The notes: generated by a model from the letters alone, not told the origin. Shown: positions 47,145 through 55,526, counted from the stretch's first letter. The stretch is DNA of 64,000 nt from an uncultured bacterium (GCA_942636505.2 CALOGB020000009.1:124001-188000), one strand, 5' to 3'. Translations and numbers: made by a program.

Positions 47145-47731
47145 TGGCGATCCCCGCAACTGGCAACGGCGGCGGGATCGTCATCCGCGCGGCGGTCCCC
47201 GAGGACGCCGCCTCGATCGCGGCGATCTATGCGCCGCACGTGCTGGTAGGGACGGTGTCGTTCGAGACCGAGGCGCCGGATGCGCGGCAGATGCGCGCGC
47301 GCATGGCCGCGTCGGACGGACTGTACCCGTGGCTGGTCGCGACGATCGGTACCGAGGGAGGTGTGCTCGCCTACGCCTATGCCTCGGCGTTCCACAAGCG
47401 CGAGGCGTATCGGTTCGCGTGCGAGACTACGGTGTATGTCGCGGATGCGGCGCAGCGTCAGGGTGCGGGACGGCTGTTATACGAGGCGCTGATCGATACG
47501 CTGCGGGCTCAGGGGTTCACGCAGGCGATCGGGGCGATCGCGTTGCCGAACGACAGCTCGATCAAGCTGCATGAGGCGGTCGGGTTTAGGCGGGCGGGGG
47601 TGTACCGCGAGGTCGGGTACAAGAATGGGCAGTGGATCGATGTCGGGCATTGGCAGTGCGAGCTGAACGAGCCGGCGGTGCCGCCGGTGGAGCCGCGTAG
47701 GTTTGCGGATGTTGGGGTTGTGCGGGGGTAG
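47144..47731 (+). CDS. GNAT N-acetyltransferase, phosphinothricin-acetyltransferase-like
   Basis: A 195-residue acetyl-CoA-dependent acetyltransferase. The opening IRAAVPEDAASIAAIYAPHVLVGTVSFE, the acetyl-CoA loop QRQGAGRLLYEAL, IGAIALPNDSSIKLHEAVGF and VGYKNGQWIDVGHWQ match the Bar/Pat group, which acetylates phosphinothricin or, more often in such homologues, methionine sulfone or sulfoximine. Start ATG 47144 overlaps the sppA stop, so it is translated from the same message. Confidence 0.88.
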   Translation: MAIPATGNGGGIVIRAAVPEDAASIAAIYAPHVLVGTVSFETEAPDARQMRARMAASDGLYPWLVATIGTEGGVLAYAYASAFHKREAYRFACETTVYVADAAQRQGAGRLLYEALIDTLRAQGFTQAIGAIALPNDSSIKLHEAVGFRRAGVYREVGYKNGQWIDVGHWQCELNEPAVPPVEPRRFADVGVVRG

Positions 47732-47786
47732 GTTTGCTTTTCGGGGAGGTTTGACCGGCGACCGAGCGGCCCCTCGGCGAAGGCCA

Positions 47787-47890
47787 CCACCCCGGCGGAG
47801 GCCGGGGCCCAGTTGGGAAGGCTGGCGTAACGAAGCGCAACGCACATCAGCGTCGTCTCCCAAATGGGCCCCGGCCTTCGCCGGGGTGGT
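47787..47890. repeat. Double-hairpin repeat, family B
   Basis: CACCCCGGCGGAGGCCGGGG and its inverted copy with a roughly 45-bp linker, between GNAT and TRIC genes (348-bp gap with the next two elements). Confidence 0.8.
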
Positions 47891-47950
47891 TTGGGGTGTT
47901 GGGTAGTGCTTTGCCAACCGACGGAGACCAGCCTCAGCATCAGAACGAGT

Positions 47951-47993
47951 AAGAGCGGGTCGTCCGTTCAAATCCAACCACTGGCCCGCTCTT
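47951..47993 (+). other. Hairpin resembling a tRNA acceptor/T-arm fragment
   Basis: GAGCGGG (47953-47959) pairs perfectly with CCCGCTC (47985-47991), extended by two A-T pairs outside. The enclosed segment has GTTCAAATC (47966-47974), the shape of a tRNA T-loop, but its T-stem does not pair well and no anticodon or D arm exists. It could be a tRNA relic, a terminator for the GNAT gene, or chance. Confidence 0.35.
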
Positions 47994-47994
47994 C

Positions 47995-48053
47995 CTTGTT
48001 CTCCCGCGAAGGCGGGAGCCCAGACTGGATCCCCGCCTTCGCGGGGACACAAG
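47995..48053. repeat. Double-hairpin repeat, family A
   Basis: CTCCCGCGAAGGCGGGAG and CCCCGCCTTCGCGGGG halves, just 3' of the TRIC gene. Confidence 0.8.
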
Positions 48054-48078
48054 GTTATTGCGTGGTAAGGTTGGTGAG

Positions 48079-48717
48079 TTAGCGGCGCCCACCATACGCA
48101 GGTAGCGCTAGATGGAAGCGGATCGCCGCCGCCCTCAGCGTGAACCCGGCACTCGCCGCGATCACCGCCGCCAAGGCCAGCGGCACACCCACCAGCACCA
48201 ACCCGACATAACTCGCCGCCGCGAGCGCTGCCGCGGTCACGTACAGCTCCGGCCGCATCAAGATAGACGGCTCCCCCGCCAGCACGTCGCGGATGATACC
48301 GCCGACGCACGCCGTCATCACCCCCATCAGTGCCGCCGGCACCGGTGGCACACCATACCCCAAAGCCTTCGCCGCGCCGTACACCGCATACGCAGCAAGC
48401 CCTACCGCGTCGAACCAGCCAAGCGCCTCGTCCTTCCACCAGCGCTCGGGCGTCACCCAGATCAGCAGCGCTACGCCCAGGCACACGCTCGCGGCGCGTG
48501 CGTCATGCACCCAGAATACCGGCGCGCCGATCAGCAGGTCGCGGACCGTACCGCCGCCCACGCCGGTGATCAGCCCGAAGAACACCAGCGTCACGAACGT
48601 TTGGCCGCGCTTGGCCGCCGCCAGCGCACCCGATGCGGCGAACACCGCTAGGCCTGCGAGGTCGAACCAAGGCGCGGCGACGGGGAGGATCTCGACGGGC
48701 AAGGGCACGGGCAACAT
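48079..48717 (-). CDS. TRIC-type (UPF0126) trimeric cation channel
   Basis: A 212-residue seven-helix membrane protein built from two repeats, with the glycine kinks GVGGGTVRDLLIG and CVGGIIRDVLAGE that line the pore of prokaryotic TRIC channels; it passes potassium or other monovalent cations. The ATG at 48717 (MLPVPLPVEILPVAAPWF) matches the family length; an upstream ATG at 48828 would add 37 residues with no family match. Confidence 0.85.
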   Translation of the reverse strand: MLPVPLPVEILPVAAPWFDLAGLAVFAASGALAAAKRGQTFVTLVFFGLITGVGGGTVRDLLIGAPVFWVHDARAASVCLGVALLIWVTPERWWKDEALGWFDAVGLAAYAVYGAAKALGYGVPPVPAALMGVMTACVGGIIRDVLAGEPSILMRPELYVTAAALAAASYVGLVLVGVPLALAAVIAASAGFTLRAAAIRFHLALPAYGGRR

Positions 48718-48913
48718 CGCCGCGGCGTAACCGGCCTGCCATCCAGCGTAAAGCGGGACCGCGGAATGATGCCCGTCGGCTGTTAAGGGCAACGCGCCGA
48801 TGCCGGTTCCGAAGATGAACGCCAGCATGAACGCGGTGTTGTTTTTGGTTCATGCAACCGGCGCTATAGTCACATCGTTACACCAGCAGATCAATTCACT
48901 AGGGAGTTACAAG

Positions 48914-49219
48914 ATGCGTAAGTTCGTTCTGGCCATGGGCCTCAGCGCAATGGTCCTGCCGACCGTCCTCATTCCTGTTTCGGCCGCCGACGCGCGCGAC
49001 CGTCGCGAATGGCGTGGTCGTGACGGTCGCGTCTACTGCAAGAAGAACAACGGCACGACCGGCACGATCATCGGCGGCGTCGGTGGCGCACTGCTCGGCC
49101 GCACGGTCGACACCCGCGGCGACCGCACGGTCGGCACGCTGGGCGGCGCGGTTCTCGGTGGTCTCGCCGGTCGCGCGATCGACAAGGGCACGAGCAACAA
49201 CAACCGTCGTTGCCGCTGA
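48914..49219 (+). CDS. Glycine-zipper 2TM-domain secreted/outer-membrane protein
   Basis: 101 residues: a signal peptide ending VSAADA, a basic segment (RDRREWRGRDGRVYCKKNNG), then a glycine zipper (TGTIIGGVGGALLGRTV and GGAVLGGLAGRAIDKG). Such proteins insert in envelope membranes; related small proteins (SlyB-like, Rick_17kDa) are structural. Start ATG 48914 follows AGGGAG. A good terminator follows. It is likely a single-gene transcription unit. Confidence 0.82.
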   Translation: MRKFVLAMGLSAMVLPTVLIPVSAADARDRREWRGRDGRVYCKKNNGTTGTIIGGVGGALLGRTVDTRGDRTVGTLGGAVLGGLAGRAIDKGTSNNNRRCR

Positions 49220-49271
49220 CACTCATCGGCTAAATCAATGCCGCTATTTCGGTAGTTGCGCGTTGTGGAGG

Positions 49272-49301
49272 GGCGTCGTGGGAAACCGCGACGCCTTTTT
49301 T
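49272..49301 (+). terminator. Intrinsic terminator after the glycine-zipper gene
   Basis: A 10-bp stem GGCGTCGTGG/CCGCGACGCC (one wobble) with a GAAA tetraloop and six T. It ends 24 bp before the OsmC start. Confidence 0.92.
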
Positions 49302-49325
49302 CCTGTCCGATGAAGGATCAAAACG

Positions 49326-49754
49326 ATGACCACACGCAGCGGTTCGGCAAAGTATGAAGGCCTCGGCAAGAGCGGCAAGGGTCATGTCTCGACCCAGTCG
49401 GGTGTACTCTCGAACAACCCCTACGGCTTCAACACGCGGTTCGAGAACGAGCCCGGCACCAACCCCGAAGAGCTGATCGCGGCTGCGCATGCATCGTGCT
49501 TCACGATGGCGCTGGCCTTTGCGCTCGCCGGGAAGGGGTATGAGGCGGGGACGCTCGAGACGTCCGCCAAGGTGACGCTCGACAAGGATGGCGACGGGTT
49601 CAAGATCACCAAGTCGGCGCTGACGCTGAACGCCAAGGTCGACGGCATCTCGAAGGAAGAGTTCGAGGCGATCGCCGCGGACGCCAAGGCGAACTGTCCG
49701 GTGTCGAAGGTGCTCAATGCCGAGATCACGCTGGAGCATAACCTCGCCGCATAA
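49326..49754 (+). CDS. OsmC-family peroxiredoxin
   Basis: A 142-residue cytoplasmic hydroperoxide reductase. The two active cysteines are C58 (HASCFTMAL) and C124 (ANCPVSKVL); GTNPEELIAAAHASC is the family signature. It detoxifies organic peroxides. Start ATG 49326 with AAGGA 8 nt upstream. An intrinsic terminator follows. Confidence 0.93.
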   Translation: MTTRSGSAKYEGLGKSGKGHVSTQSGVLSNNPYGFNTRFENEPGTNPEELIAAAHASCFTMALAFALAGKGYEAGTLETSAKVTLDKDGDGFKITKSALTLNAKVDGISKEEFEAIAADAKANCPVSKVLNAEITLEHNLAA

Positions 49755-49778
49755 TAGCGGGTAATTTTCGCAATCAGG

Positions 49779-49808
49779 AGGGCCCGGTGGAAACGCCGGG
49801 CCCTTCTT
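49779..49808 (+). terminator. Intrinsic terminator after the OsmC gene
   Basis: Stem GGGCCCGG/CCGGGCCC with a closing A-T pair, an 8-nt loop, then TTCTT. Confidence 0.85.
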
Positions 49809-49811
49809 GCG

Positions 49812-50033
49812 TCAGATGATCCCGCCGCCGAGGCTGAGGCGGAGCGCGAAGATGATGATCAGGATGATGTTAAGGTTGCGGCCACCGCTGCTCGACGAGA
49901 GTGCGCCGACCGCGGCACCGACGATGCCGATCGGAATGACGAGCCAGTTCATCCAGCCGAGCAACGGGATGAACGCGACGAGGCCAAGCACCAGGGTGAC
50001 GAGGCCGATGAGGATCGAGACTAGGTTCAGCAT
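49812..50033 (-). CDS. Small hydrophobic membrane protein
   Basis: 73 residues: almost entirely hydrophobic, about three helices (2-27, 29-45, 53-67), with WMNWLVIPIGIVGAAVGALSS and an ending LGGGII. I do not recognise the family. Start ATG 50033, divergent from the lipoprotein at 50146. It could be an ion- or stress-related membrane protein. Confidence 0.65.
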   Translation of the reverse strand: MLNLVSILIGLVTLVLGLVAFIPLLGWMNWLVIPIGIVGAAVGALSSSSGGRNLNIILIIIFALRLSLGGGII

Positions 50034-50145
50034 AGGGTGAACATGGCGAGTCGCGGGGGCTCGGGCAAGATCGGCGTCACGCGCTCGACTGGGGGACATG
50101 CGGAAAACGCTTTCTTCACCGTCTTTCGCGCATAGGATGGCGGTG

Positions 50146-50877
50146 ATGAGTTTTCCCCTGCGCCCCGCCCTGATCCTTTTGCCGCTTGCGCTGGCCGCGT
50201 GTGGACGGTCGTCGACCGACCAGCAGGATCTCAACAGCCTCGATGCCGAGCTGACCAATGGCGCGGTGCGCGATCCGGCGCTGACGGCGTCACTGGGGGG
50301 ACAGATCATGGTCGATCCCCGGTTGGCGCAGTCTTCGAATACCGACGCGGTGCGGCCTCCGCCCCAGCCGGATAGTGACGCGGTGCCGCCGGAAGGTCCT
50401 CTGAAGGCCGATCCGGTGGATCCGCGGACTCTCAAGCGCGCGCCGGCAGCGTCCAACGACTGTCCGGAGTGCAAGACTGCGAACGGCGCGCTGACGCTGG
50501 GGGCGCTGGCGGAGCGGCAGACGACGCCGGATGCGGGCGTTTGCGCGCAGAAGATCGGGTATTCGGCGGAGTGGGCGAACCGGTTGCCGGCGGACCTGCC
50601 GCTGTATCCGGCGGCGCGGCTGACCGAGGCTGCTGGGGCGGATCGCGACGGGTGTCGTTTGCGCGTGGTGAGTTTCGCGAGTGCTGCGCCGATGCAGAAG
50701 ATGCTCGACTGGTATTTCACGAAGGCTAACGCGGCTGGGTATTCGGCGGGGCATAGCACCGACGGCAGGCAGCATGTGCTGGGCGGAATTCGGGGGAATG
50801 ACGCTTATGTTGTGTATGTGACGGCAAGGGCTGGTGGCGGGAGCGATGTGGATCTGGTTTCCAACGCTGGGCGGTGA
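50146..50877 (+). CDS. Lipoprotein of unknown function
   Basis: 243 residues with a lipoprotein signal (LALAAC, C19). A low-complexity proline/aspartate-rich region (about 50-105) follows, then a CPEC motif, and a C-terminal domain with NRLPADLPLYPAARLTEAA and MQKMLDWYFTKANAAGY. I do not recognise the family. The ATG at 50146 is chosen because it opens the signal; ATGs at 50137 and 50098 would add residues before it. Confidence 0.72.
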   Translation: MSFPLRPALILLPLALAACGRSSTDQQDLNSLDAELTNGAVRDPALTASLGGQIMVDPRLAQSSNTDAVRPPPQPDSDAVPPEGPLKADPVDPRTLKRAPAASNDCPECKTANGALTLGALAERQTTPDAGVCAQKIGYSAEWANRLPADLPLYPAARLTEAAGADRDGCRLRVVSFASAAPMQKMLDWYFTKANAAGYSAGHSTDGRQHVLGGIRGNDAYVVYVTARAGGGSDVDLVSNAGR

Positions 50878-50894
50878 GGTTTTGCGATAGGCGC

Positions 50895-51000
50895 GCCACC
50901 CCGGCGGAGGCCGGAGCCCAATTGGGAAACGTTGCTAATTGAGCGCCGTCCTTCGTTACTGCGACCTTTCCAATTGGGCCCCGGCCTTCGCCGGGGTGGT
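50895..51000. repeat. Double-hairpin repeat, family B
   Basis: CACCCCGGCGGAGGCCGG and inverted partner with the inner CCAATTGG and a roughly 45-bp linker, after the lipoprotein gene. Confidence 0.8.
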
Positions 51001-51031
51001 GGTGTGTTGGGGTGGCGTCGTTTTCCCTCTC

Positions 51032-51090
51032 CTTGTTCTCCCGCGAAGGCGGGAGCCCAGACTGGGTCCCCGCCTTCGCGGGGAAACAAG
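51032..51090. repeat. Double-hairpin repeat, family A
   Basis: CTCCCGCGAAGGCGGGAG and CCCCGCCTTCGCGGGG halves. With the family B copy it fills the 320-bp gap before crcB; no fluoride riboswitch is visible. Confidence 0.8.
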
Positions 51091-51198
51091 CTTTGGGACA
51101 GGACTAGCTCGGTGATCTCGAACTGACCCGGATGGCGCGCGCGCGCCTTCCTCTAACCCCACCTTTCCGTTTTGCCCGATTCACGCTAGGGCGCGAGA

Positions 51199-51573
51199 AT
51201 GCTTCCCCTTCTCTATGTCATGGTCGGTGGTGCGGTCGGATCCGGCGCGCGCTATCTGACCGGTCGCGCGATGCTGTCGTTGCTGGGGCCTGACTATCCC
51301 TTTGGTACACTCGCCGTGAATTTGATCGGCGGGTTGCTGATGGGGGTGCTGGTTGGCGTACTCGCCCGCAATACCGCTTCGGAAACGTGGCGGCTGTTGC
51401 TCGGCGTGGGCGTGTTGGGAGGATTCACGACGTTTTCGGCGTTCTCGTTGGACGTCGTCACGATGATCGAACGCGGCGCGATCGGCGTCGCGTTCGGCTA
51501 TGTTTTGGTGTCGGTGATCGGTTCGGTCGCCGCGTTGTTCGCGGGTCTCTCCGCAGTAAGGGCCGTCGCATGA
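51199..51573 (+). CDS. crcB: Fluoride channel CrcB/Fluc
   Basis: A 124-residue four-helix protein that dimerises to export fluoride. GGAVGSGARYL, FGTLAVNLIGG and the phenylalanine-rich motif GGFTTFSAFSLD are all present. Start ATG 51199. Its stop overlaps the pseudouridine synthase start by four bases. Confidence 0.95.
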   Translation: MLPLLYVMVGGAVGSGARYLTGRAMLSLLGPDYPFGTLAVNLIGGLLMGVLVGVLARNTASETWRLLLGVGVLGGFTTFSAFSLDVVTMIERGAIGVAFGYVLVSVIGSVAALFAGLSAVRAVA

Positions 51574-52865
51574 CTGCGGGCAAAAGCGATAGCGATACGG
51601 GTTTCCGCGAGTTCAACGTGGGGTTCGACGATGACGGCATCCGGCTCGACCGGTGGTTCAAGCGGCATCTGCCCGACACGAGCTTCACGACGGTGGCGAT
51701 GTGGGCGCGCACCGGGCAGCTCCGCGTCGACGGCGCGCGTGCGACCCCGGGCGACCGGATCGCGGCGGGCCAGATGCTGCGCGTGCCGCCGCCCGAAGCC
51801 GACAAGGCCGCCGCGGACGTGGACAAGCCCCGGCGCGTCCGCGAACGCGTGATCCTGTCGGACGAGGAGACCGAACTCGCGCAGTCCATGGTCATCCACA
51901 AGGATTTCCAGGCATTCGTGCTGAACAAGCCGCCGGGCCTGGCGACGCAGGGCGGGACCAAGACGACGCAGCATGTCGACGGGCTGCTCGACGGGCTTCA
52001 GTACGATAACGAGGGTCGGCCGAAGCTGGTCCACCGGCTCGACAAGGACACGTCCGGCGCCTTGCTGGTGGCGCGGACGTCGCGGGCGGCAGCGTTCTTC
52101 GCCAAGGCGTTTTCGGGGCGGACTGCGCGAAAAGTCTATTGGGCGCTGGTGGTCGACGTGCCGTCGATCGAGGACGGCATGATCGAGCTGCCGATCGCGA
52201 AGCAGCCGGGCACCGGCGGTGAGAAGATGCACGTCGACGAGGCCGAGGGCGCGCCGGCGCGGACGCGCTACCGCGTGATCGAGCGGGCGGGCAACCGTGC
52301 GGCGTGGGTCGAGTTGCAGCCGTTTACCGGGCGCACGCACCAGTTGCGCGTGCACATGGCGGCGATCGGACATCCGATCGTTGGTGATGGCAAGTACGGC
52401 GGGGCTGCTGCTTTTCTGACCGGCGGGATCTCGCGGAAAATGCATCTGCACGCTCGGCGGATCAAGGTCGATCATCCGGATGGCGGGTCGATCGACGTGA
52501 CCGCGGAACTGCCGACGCATTTCGCCGAGAGCCTCAAGCAATTGGGCTTCGAGGAGAAGCTGGGCGACGACCTGGTGCTCGACGAGAAGACCGCGCCGAC
52601 GCGCGAGCAGATGAAGTCGCGGGCTAGGGCGCACGCGAAGTCGGTGCGGAAAGACCGTAAAGGTGAGCGGCGTGGGCGTGGGGTTGTCGAGGAGAAGGCG
52701 ACGGGCAAGCCTGCGCCGAAGACGGGTGGGCCCCGGACGGGGGCTGGGTCGAAGTTTGGCGCGCCGCGGAGTGGGCCTCGGGTTGAGGGGGCAAAGCCGG
52801 CTGGGCGTGGTCGTCCGGGTGGGGCTGGGAAGCCTGGGCCTCGGAGTGGGCCTGGGACGCGGTAA
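51570..52865 (+). CDS. RluA-family 23S rRNA pseudouridine synthase (RluC/RluD-like)
   Basis: 431 residues. An S4 RNA-binding domain (about 12-80, DDDGIRLDRWFKRHL) is followed by the catalytic domain with D158 in HRLDKDTSGALLVA. It isomerises uridine to pseudouridine in 23S rRNA. A C-terminal tail of about 85 residues, rich in K, R, G and P (PGPRSGPGTR at the end), is not part of the catalytic fold and may bind RNA. The ATG at 51570 overlaps the crcB stop. Confidence 0.9.
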   Translation: MTAGKSDSDTGFREFNVGFDDDGIRLDRWFKRHLPDTSFTTVAMWARTGQLRVDGARATPGDRIAAGQMLRVPPPEADKAAADVDKPRRVRERVILSDEETELAQSMVIHKDFQAFVLNKPPGLATQGGTKTTQHVDGLLDGLQYDNEGRPKLVHRLDKDTSGALLVARTSRAAAFFAKAFSGRTARKVYWALVVDVPSIEDGMIELPIAKQPGTGGEKMHVDEAEGAPARTRYRVIERAGNRAAWVELQPFTGRTHQLRVHMAAIGHPIVGDGKYGGAAAFLTGGISRKMHLHARRIKVDHPDGGSIDVTAELPTHFAESLKQLGFEEKLGDDLVLDEKTAPTREQMKSRARAHAKSVRKDRKGERRGRGVVEEKATGKPAPKTGGPRTGAGSKFGAPRSGPRVEGAKPAGRGRPGGAGKPGPRSGPGTR

Positions 52866-52890
52866 TTGATGGCTTTCGGCTGACACGGGC

Positions 52891-52953
52891 CCTCACCCTT
52901 CCCACGGCCAAGTGGCCGCGGGCTCCTTCCCTCTCCCTTGAAGGGAGAGGGTG
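52891..52953. repeat. Inverted repeat, family I (CTCTCCCTTGAAGGGAGAGG type)
   Basis: CTCTCCCTTGAAGGGAGAG hairpin preceded by CCTCACCCTTCCC and the GCGGCC-rich palindrome CGGCCAAGTGGCCG. It follows the pseudouridine synthase by about 25 bp; the hairpin alone could act as a terminator. Related sequence is at 58226. Confidence 0.65.
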
Positions 52954-52990
52954 AAGTGGTAAGCTGTGCGCTCAGCCTTCCCATACTGCC

Positions 52991-53096
52991 CCACCCCGGC
53001 GGAGGCCGGGGCCCAGTTGGGGGACGTTGCTAACGAAGGGCAGGGCTCCGTTATTGCCGCCTTTCCAACTGGGCCCCGGCCTTCGCCGGGGTGGGG
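52991..53096. repeat. Double-hairpin repeat, family B
   Basis: CACCCCGGCGGAGGCCGGGG and its inverted copy; the inner element is CCAGTTGG/CCAACTGG rather than CCAATTGG, which shows compensatory change. Confidence 0.8.
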
Positions 53097-53129
53097 TGGT
53101 TGGTAAGCGATAGCTTATCCGCACATTCC

Positions 53130-53208
53130 GCTCCCCCGCGAAGGCGGGGGTCCAGGGGCCACGATCGCGGCGCTGCTTGGTTCCTGGGCCCCCGCGTTCG
53201 CGGGGGAA
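53130..53208. repeat. Double-hairpin repeat, family A/H
   Basis: GCTCCCCCGCGAAGGCGGGG and GCCCCCGCGTTCGCGGGGGA with inner TCCAGG/CCTGGG. It ends the 364-bp gene-free stretch that holds three repeats. Confidence 0.7.
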
Positions 53209-53230
53209 CTAGGTGAGCGCAGCTAGCGCC

Positions 53231-53725
53231 CTACTTCAGCCAACCCAGCAGCAACCGCCGCACACCCTCCGTCACCGTCCCGAACACGATATGCGACGCC
53301 GCACTATACAGATGCGTGGTCGGAGCGGTGTTCCACGGCGCATCGCCTAGCCCAGCCGCCGGCACCGCCGCCTCGTCGAGCAACGCCGTCGTCGCCGCAG
53401 CGAACGCGGTGCCATAGCCCGCCGTCACCGAAGGCCGGTATTCCGCCGCCACCGCGTAGGCGATCCCCAGCCCTGCCCCGAGCGCATAATGCACGGCCTG
53501 TCCGGCGAGCGGCTTGCGATCGTCGGGGATCTCGTGGCCGACCACCACCTGCGACACCTTGTCCGCCGCCTTCTCGGTCGCCGGCTCGGCATCGCTATCC
53601 GACGAGGACAGCGCAGCAACGCCGGCCTGGAAGCGGTCCATCACGAACGAGGCGGCCAAGCCAGCGACCAGGCCGGCGGCGGCGGCGGCCCAGATGTTCG
53701 GGGTGTCGGTCTGTGCGTGCGCCAT
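53231..53725 (-). CDS. YagU/DUF1440-like inner-membrane protein
   Basis: 164 residues: one N-terminal helix (about 12-32), a charged loop, then two or three helices (about 75-100, 105-130) ending HIVFGTVTEGVRRLLLGWL. LAGQAVHYALGAGLGIAYAV resembles the DUF1440 family. Function is unknown; E. coli YagU is linked to acid resistance. Start ATG 53725 with GGAGA upstream; a longer start at 53752 is less likely. Divergent from the HAD gene. Confidence 0.7.
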   Translation of the reverse strand: MAHAQTDTPNIWAAAAAGLVAGLAASFVMDRFQAGVAALSSSDSDAEPATEKAADKVSQVVVGHEIPDDRKPLAGQAVHYALGAGLGIAYAVAAEYRPSVTAGYGTAFAAATTALLDEAAVPAAGLGDAPWNTAPTTHLYSAASHIVFGTVTEGVRRLLLGWLK

Positions 53726-53839
53726 CGTTGAGTCTCCAGAGCTATCCGACACGAACCGTTCGCGGACGTGCCCGTTCCGGTTTGGCGTTCCCTCGCGTGC
53801 ACGCGTGATCTACGAGGCGGCGATGCGTTGGAAAATCTC

Positions 53840-54499
53840 ATGATCCGTCTTGCCGTGTTCGATTGCGACGGGACGCTCGTCGACAGCCAGGCGAATATCT
53901 GCGTCGCCTGCGAGCGTGCGTTCGAGGGGGCCGGGCTGATCCCGCCGCCGCGCGCCGACATTCGGCGGATCGTCGGGCTTAGCCTTGTCGAGGCGATGCA
54001 GGTTTTGTTGCCGGAGGCGGACGAGGCGCTGCACCAGTCGCTTGCCACCGACTACAAGAATGCGTTCCATGCGATGCGCGCGAGTGGCGAACTGGCGGAC
54101 GAGCCGCTGTTCGAGGGGATTGCGGAAGTGCTGGCGACGCTCGCCGATGACGGCTGGGCGCTTGGTGTGGCGACGGGTAAGTCCGATCGCGGGCTCGCGC
54201 ACATCCTGGCCGCGCACGGGATCACCGATCGGTTCGTGACGTTGCAGACCGCGGATCGGCATCCGTCGAAGCCCGATCCGGCGATGCTGTTCGCGGCGAT
54301 CGCGGAAGCAGGTGCTACCGTGGAGACGACGGCGATGATCGGCGATACGAGCTTCGACATGGCGATGGCCCGCGCGGCCGGTGTGCGCGCCGTCGGGGTC
54401 GCGTGGGGGTATCACGACGTGCACGAGCTTTCCGATGCGGGGGCGGATGTCGTCGCGACGGCGGTGCCGGACCTGCTGCACATGGTGGCTCGGCCATGA
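53840..54499 (+). CDS. HAD-IA hydrolase, phosphoglycolate-phosphatase-like
   Basis: A 219-residue haloacid-dehalogenase-type phosphatase: motif I D8-x-D10 in FDCDGTLVDS, motif II threonine in GVATGKS, motif III lysine in HPSKPDP and motif IV in IGDTSFDMAMA, with an alpha-helical cap at about 15-85. The substrate is probably a small phosphate ester such as phosphoglycolate. It is followed by two overlapping genes ending in ATP12. Confidence 0.88.
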   Translation: MIRLAVFDCDGTLVDSQANICVACERAFEGAGLIPPPRADIRRIVGLSLVEAMQVLLPEADEALHQSLATDYKNAFHAMRASGELADEPLFEGIAEVLATLADDGWALGVATGKSDRGLAHILAAHGITDRFVTLQTADRHPSKPDPAMLFAAIAEAGATVETTAMIGDTSFDMAMARAAGVRAVGVAWGYHDVHELSDAGADVVATAVPDLLHMVARP

Positions 54500-54714
54500 C
54501 CGACGCGGACAAGCTGGCGCAGCGGCGCTGGTTCGTGTTGGTCGGCGTGCGGCTGGCGGGAGTCGCGGGCGCGCTGCTCGGGCTGATTCTGATCGCGCGC
54601 GCGCATGACTGGGCGCCGAAGATCCTCGGGACGGCGATCGTGCTGTCGGCGATGGCGATGATCGCGATCGTGCCGCGCAGCCTGGCGCATCGCTGGCGGA
54701 GTCCTGACGCGTGA
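54496..54714 (+). CDS. Small two-helix membrane protein
   Basis: 72 residues with two hydrophobic helices (about 12-34 and 42-62) and a basic tail (RSLAHRWRSPDA). It overlaps the HAD and ATP12 genes by four bases on each side, which suggests tight co-translation. Function unknown. Confidence 0.75.
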   Translation: MTDADKLAQRRWFVLVGVRLAGVAGALLGLILIARAHDWAPKILGTAIVLSAMAMIAIVPRSLAHRWRSPDA

Positions 54715-55391
54715 AGCGGTTCTGGACAGACGTCGCGATCGATGCGGACCGGGTGGTGACGCTCGATGGCAAGCCGGTGCGGACGCCCGGGCGGCGACCG
54801 CTGGCGTTGCCGAGCGATGCGCTGGCCGAGGCGGTTGCGGAGGAGTGGCGCGCGGTCGGCGAGACGATCGATCCTCGGACGATGCCGCTGACGGGCTTGG
54901 CCAATGCCGCGACCGATCCGATCGCGAACGATCCTGCGCAGTTTGCCGCGCGGCTGGCGGCGTATGGCGAGAGCGACCTGCTCTGTTACCGCGCGGAGGG
55001 CCCGCCATTGCTGGTCGAGCGGCAGGCGGCGTCCTGGGATCCGCTGCTGGCGTGGGCGCGGGGGCGGTATGACGTGACGTTCGCGGTGACGGCGGGCGTG
55101 ATGCACGTTGCCCAACCGGCGGCTACGATCGCGCGGCTGCATGAGGCTGTGGCAGCGTATGACGATTTCCGGCTGGCGGGCTTGTCGCCGGTGGTGACGC
55201 TGACCGGGTCGTTGGTGATCGGGCTGGCGTTGATCGAGGGCGAGATCGATGCCGATGCGGCCTGGGCGGCGGCGGGGATCGACGAGGACTGGTCGGTCGA
55301 GATGTGGGGGGAGGACTGGCAGGCGACTCAGTTGCGGGCGTTGAAGCGCAAGGAGTTTGGAGTCGGAGTAGAGTTTCTGGGGCTGCTCTAA
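54711..55391 (+). CDS. ATP12-family F1-ATPase assembly chaperone
   Basis: 226 residues matching the ATP12 family, which escorts the F1 alpha subunit during ATP synthase assembly. Characteristic parts are KRFWTDV, LDGKPVRTPGRRPLALPS, DPRTMPLTGLANAATD and YGESDLLCYRAEGPPLLVERQ, and the closing E in SLVIGLALIEGEI. Found in mitochondria and alphaproteobacteria. Start GTG 54711 overlaps the previous stop. Confidence 0.92.
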   Translation: MKRFWTDVAIDADRVVTLDGKPVRTPGRRPLALPSDALAEAVAEEWRAVGETIDPRTMPLTGLANAATDPIANDPAQFAARLAAYGESDLLCYRAEGPPLLVERQAASWDPLLAWARGRYDVTFAVTAGVMHVAQPAATIARLHEAVAAYDDFRLAGLSPVVTLTGSLVIGLALIEGEIDADAAWAAAGIDEDWSVEMWGEDWQATQLRALKRKEFGVGVEFLGLL

Positions 55392-55430
55392 GAGCGATGT
55401 ACCTTGGTCGTTTGAGCCCTCCGCCAAATC

Positions 55431-55516
55431 CGTCACCCCAGCGAAAGCTGGGGTATCCCGATTGGCGAATGCCGCGACCCGGAACGGGGAGATCCCAGCT
55501 TTCGCTGGGATGACGG
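55431..55516. repeat. Double-hairpin repeat, family G (CCCCAGCGAAAGCTGGGG type)
   Basis: CGTCACCCCAGCGAAAGCTG and its inverted copy, with a roughly 45-bp linker, between the ATP12 gene and the gmk 3' end. Confidence 0.8.
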
Positions 55517-55526
55517 TTGGGATGGG

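Noticed and set aside
51091-51198. Fluoride riboswitch ahead of crcB
   Set aside because: I see no recognisable pseudoknot pattern; the preceding gap is mostly repeat DNA.
52866-53230. CRISPR array suggested by clustered repeats
   Set aside because: Units are unlike each other, not regularly spaced, and made of inverted halves; no cas gene is near.
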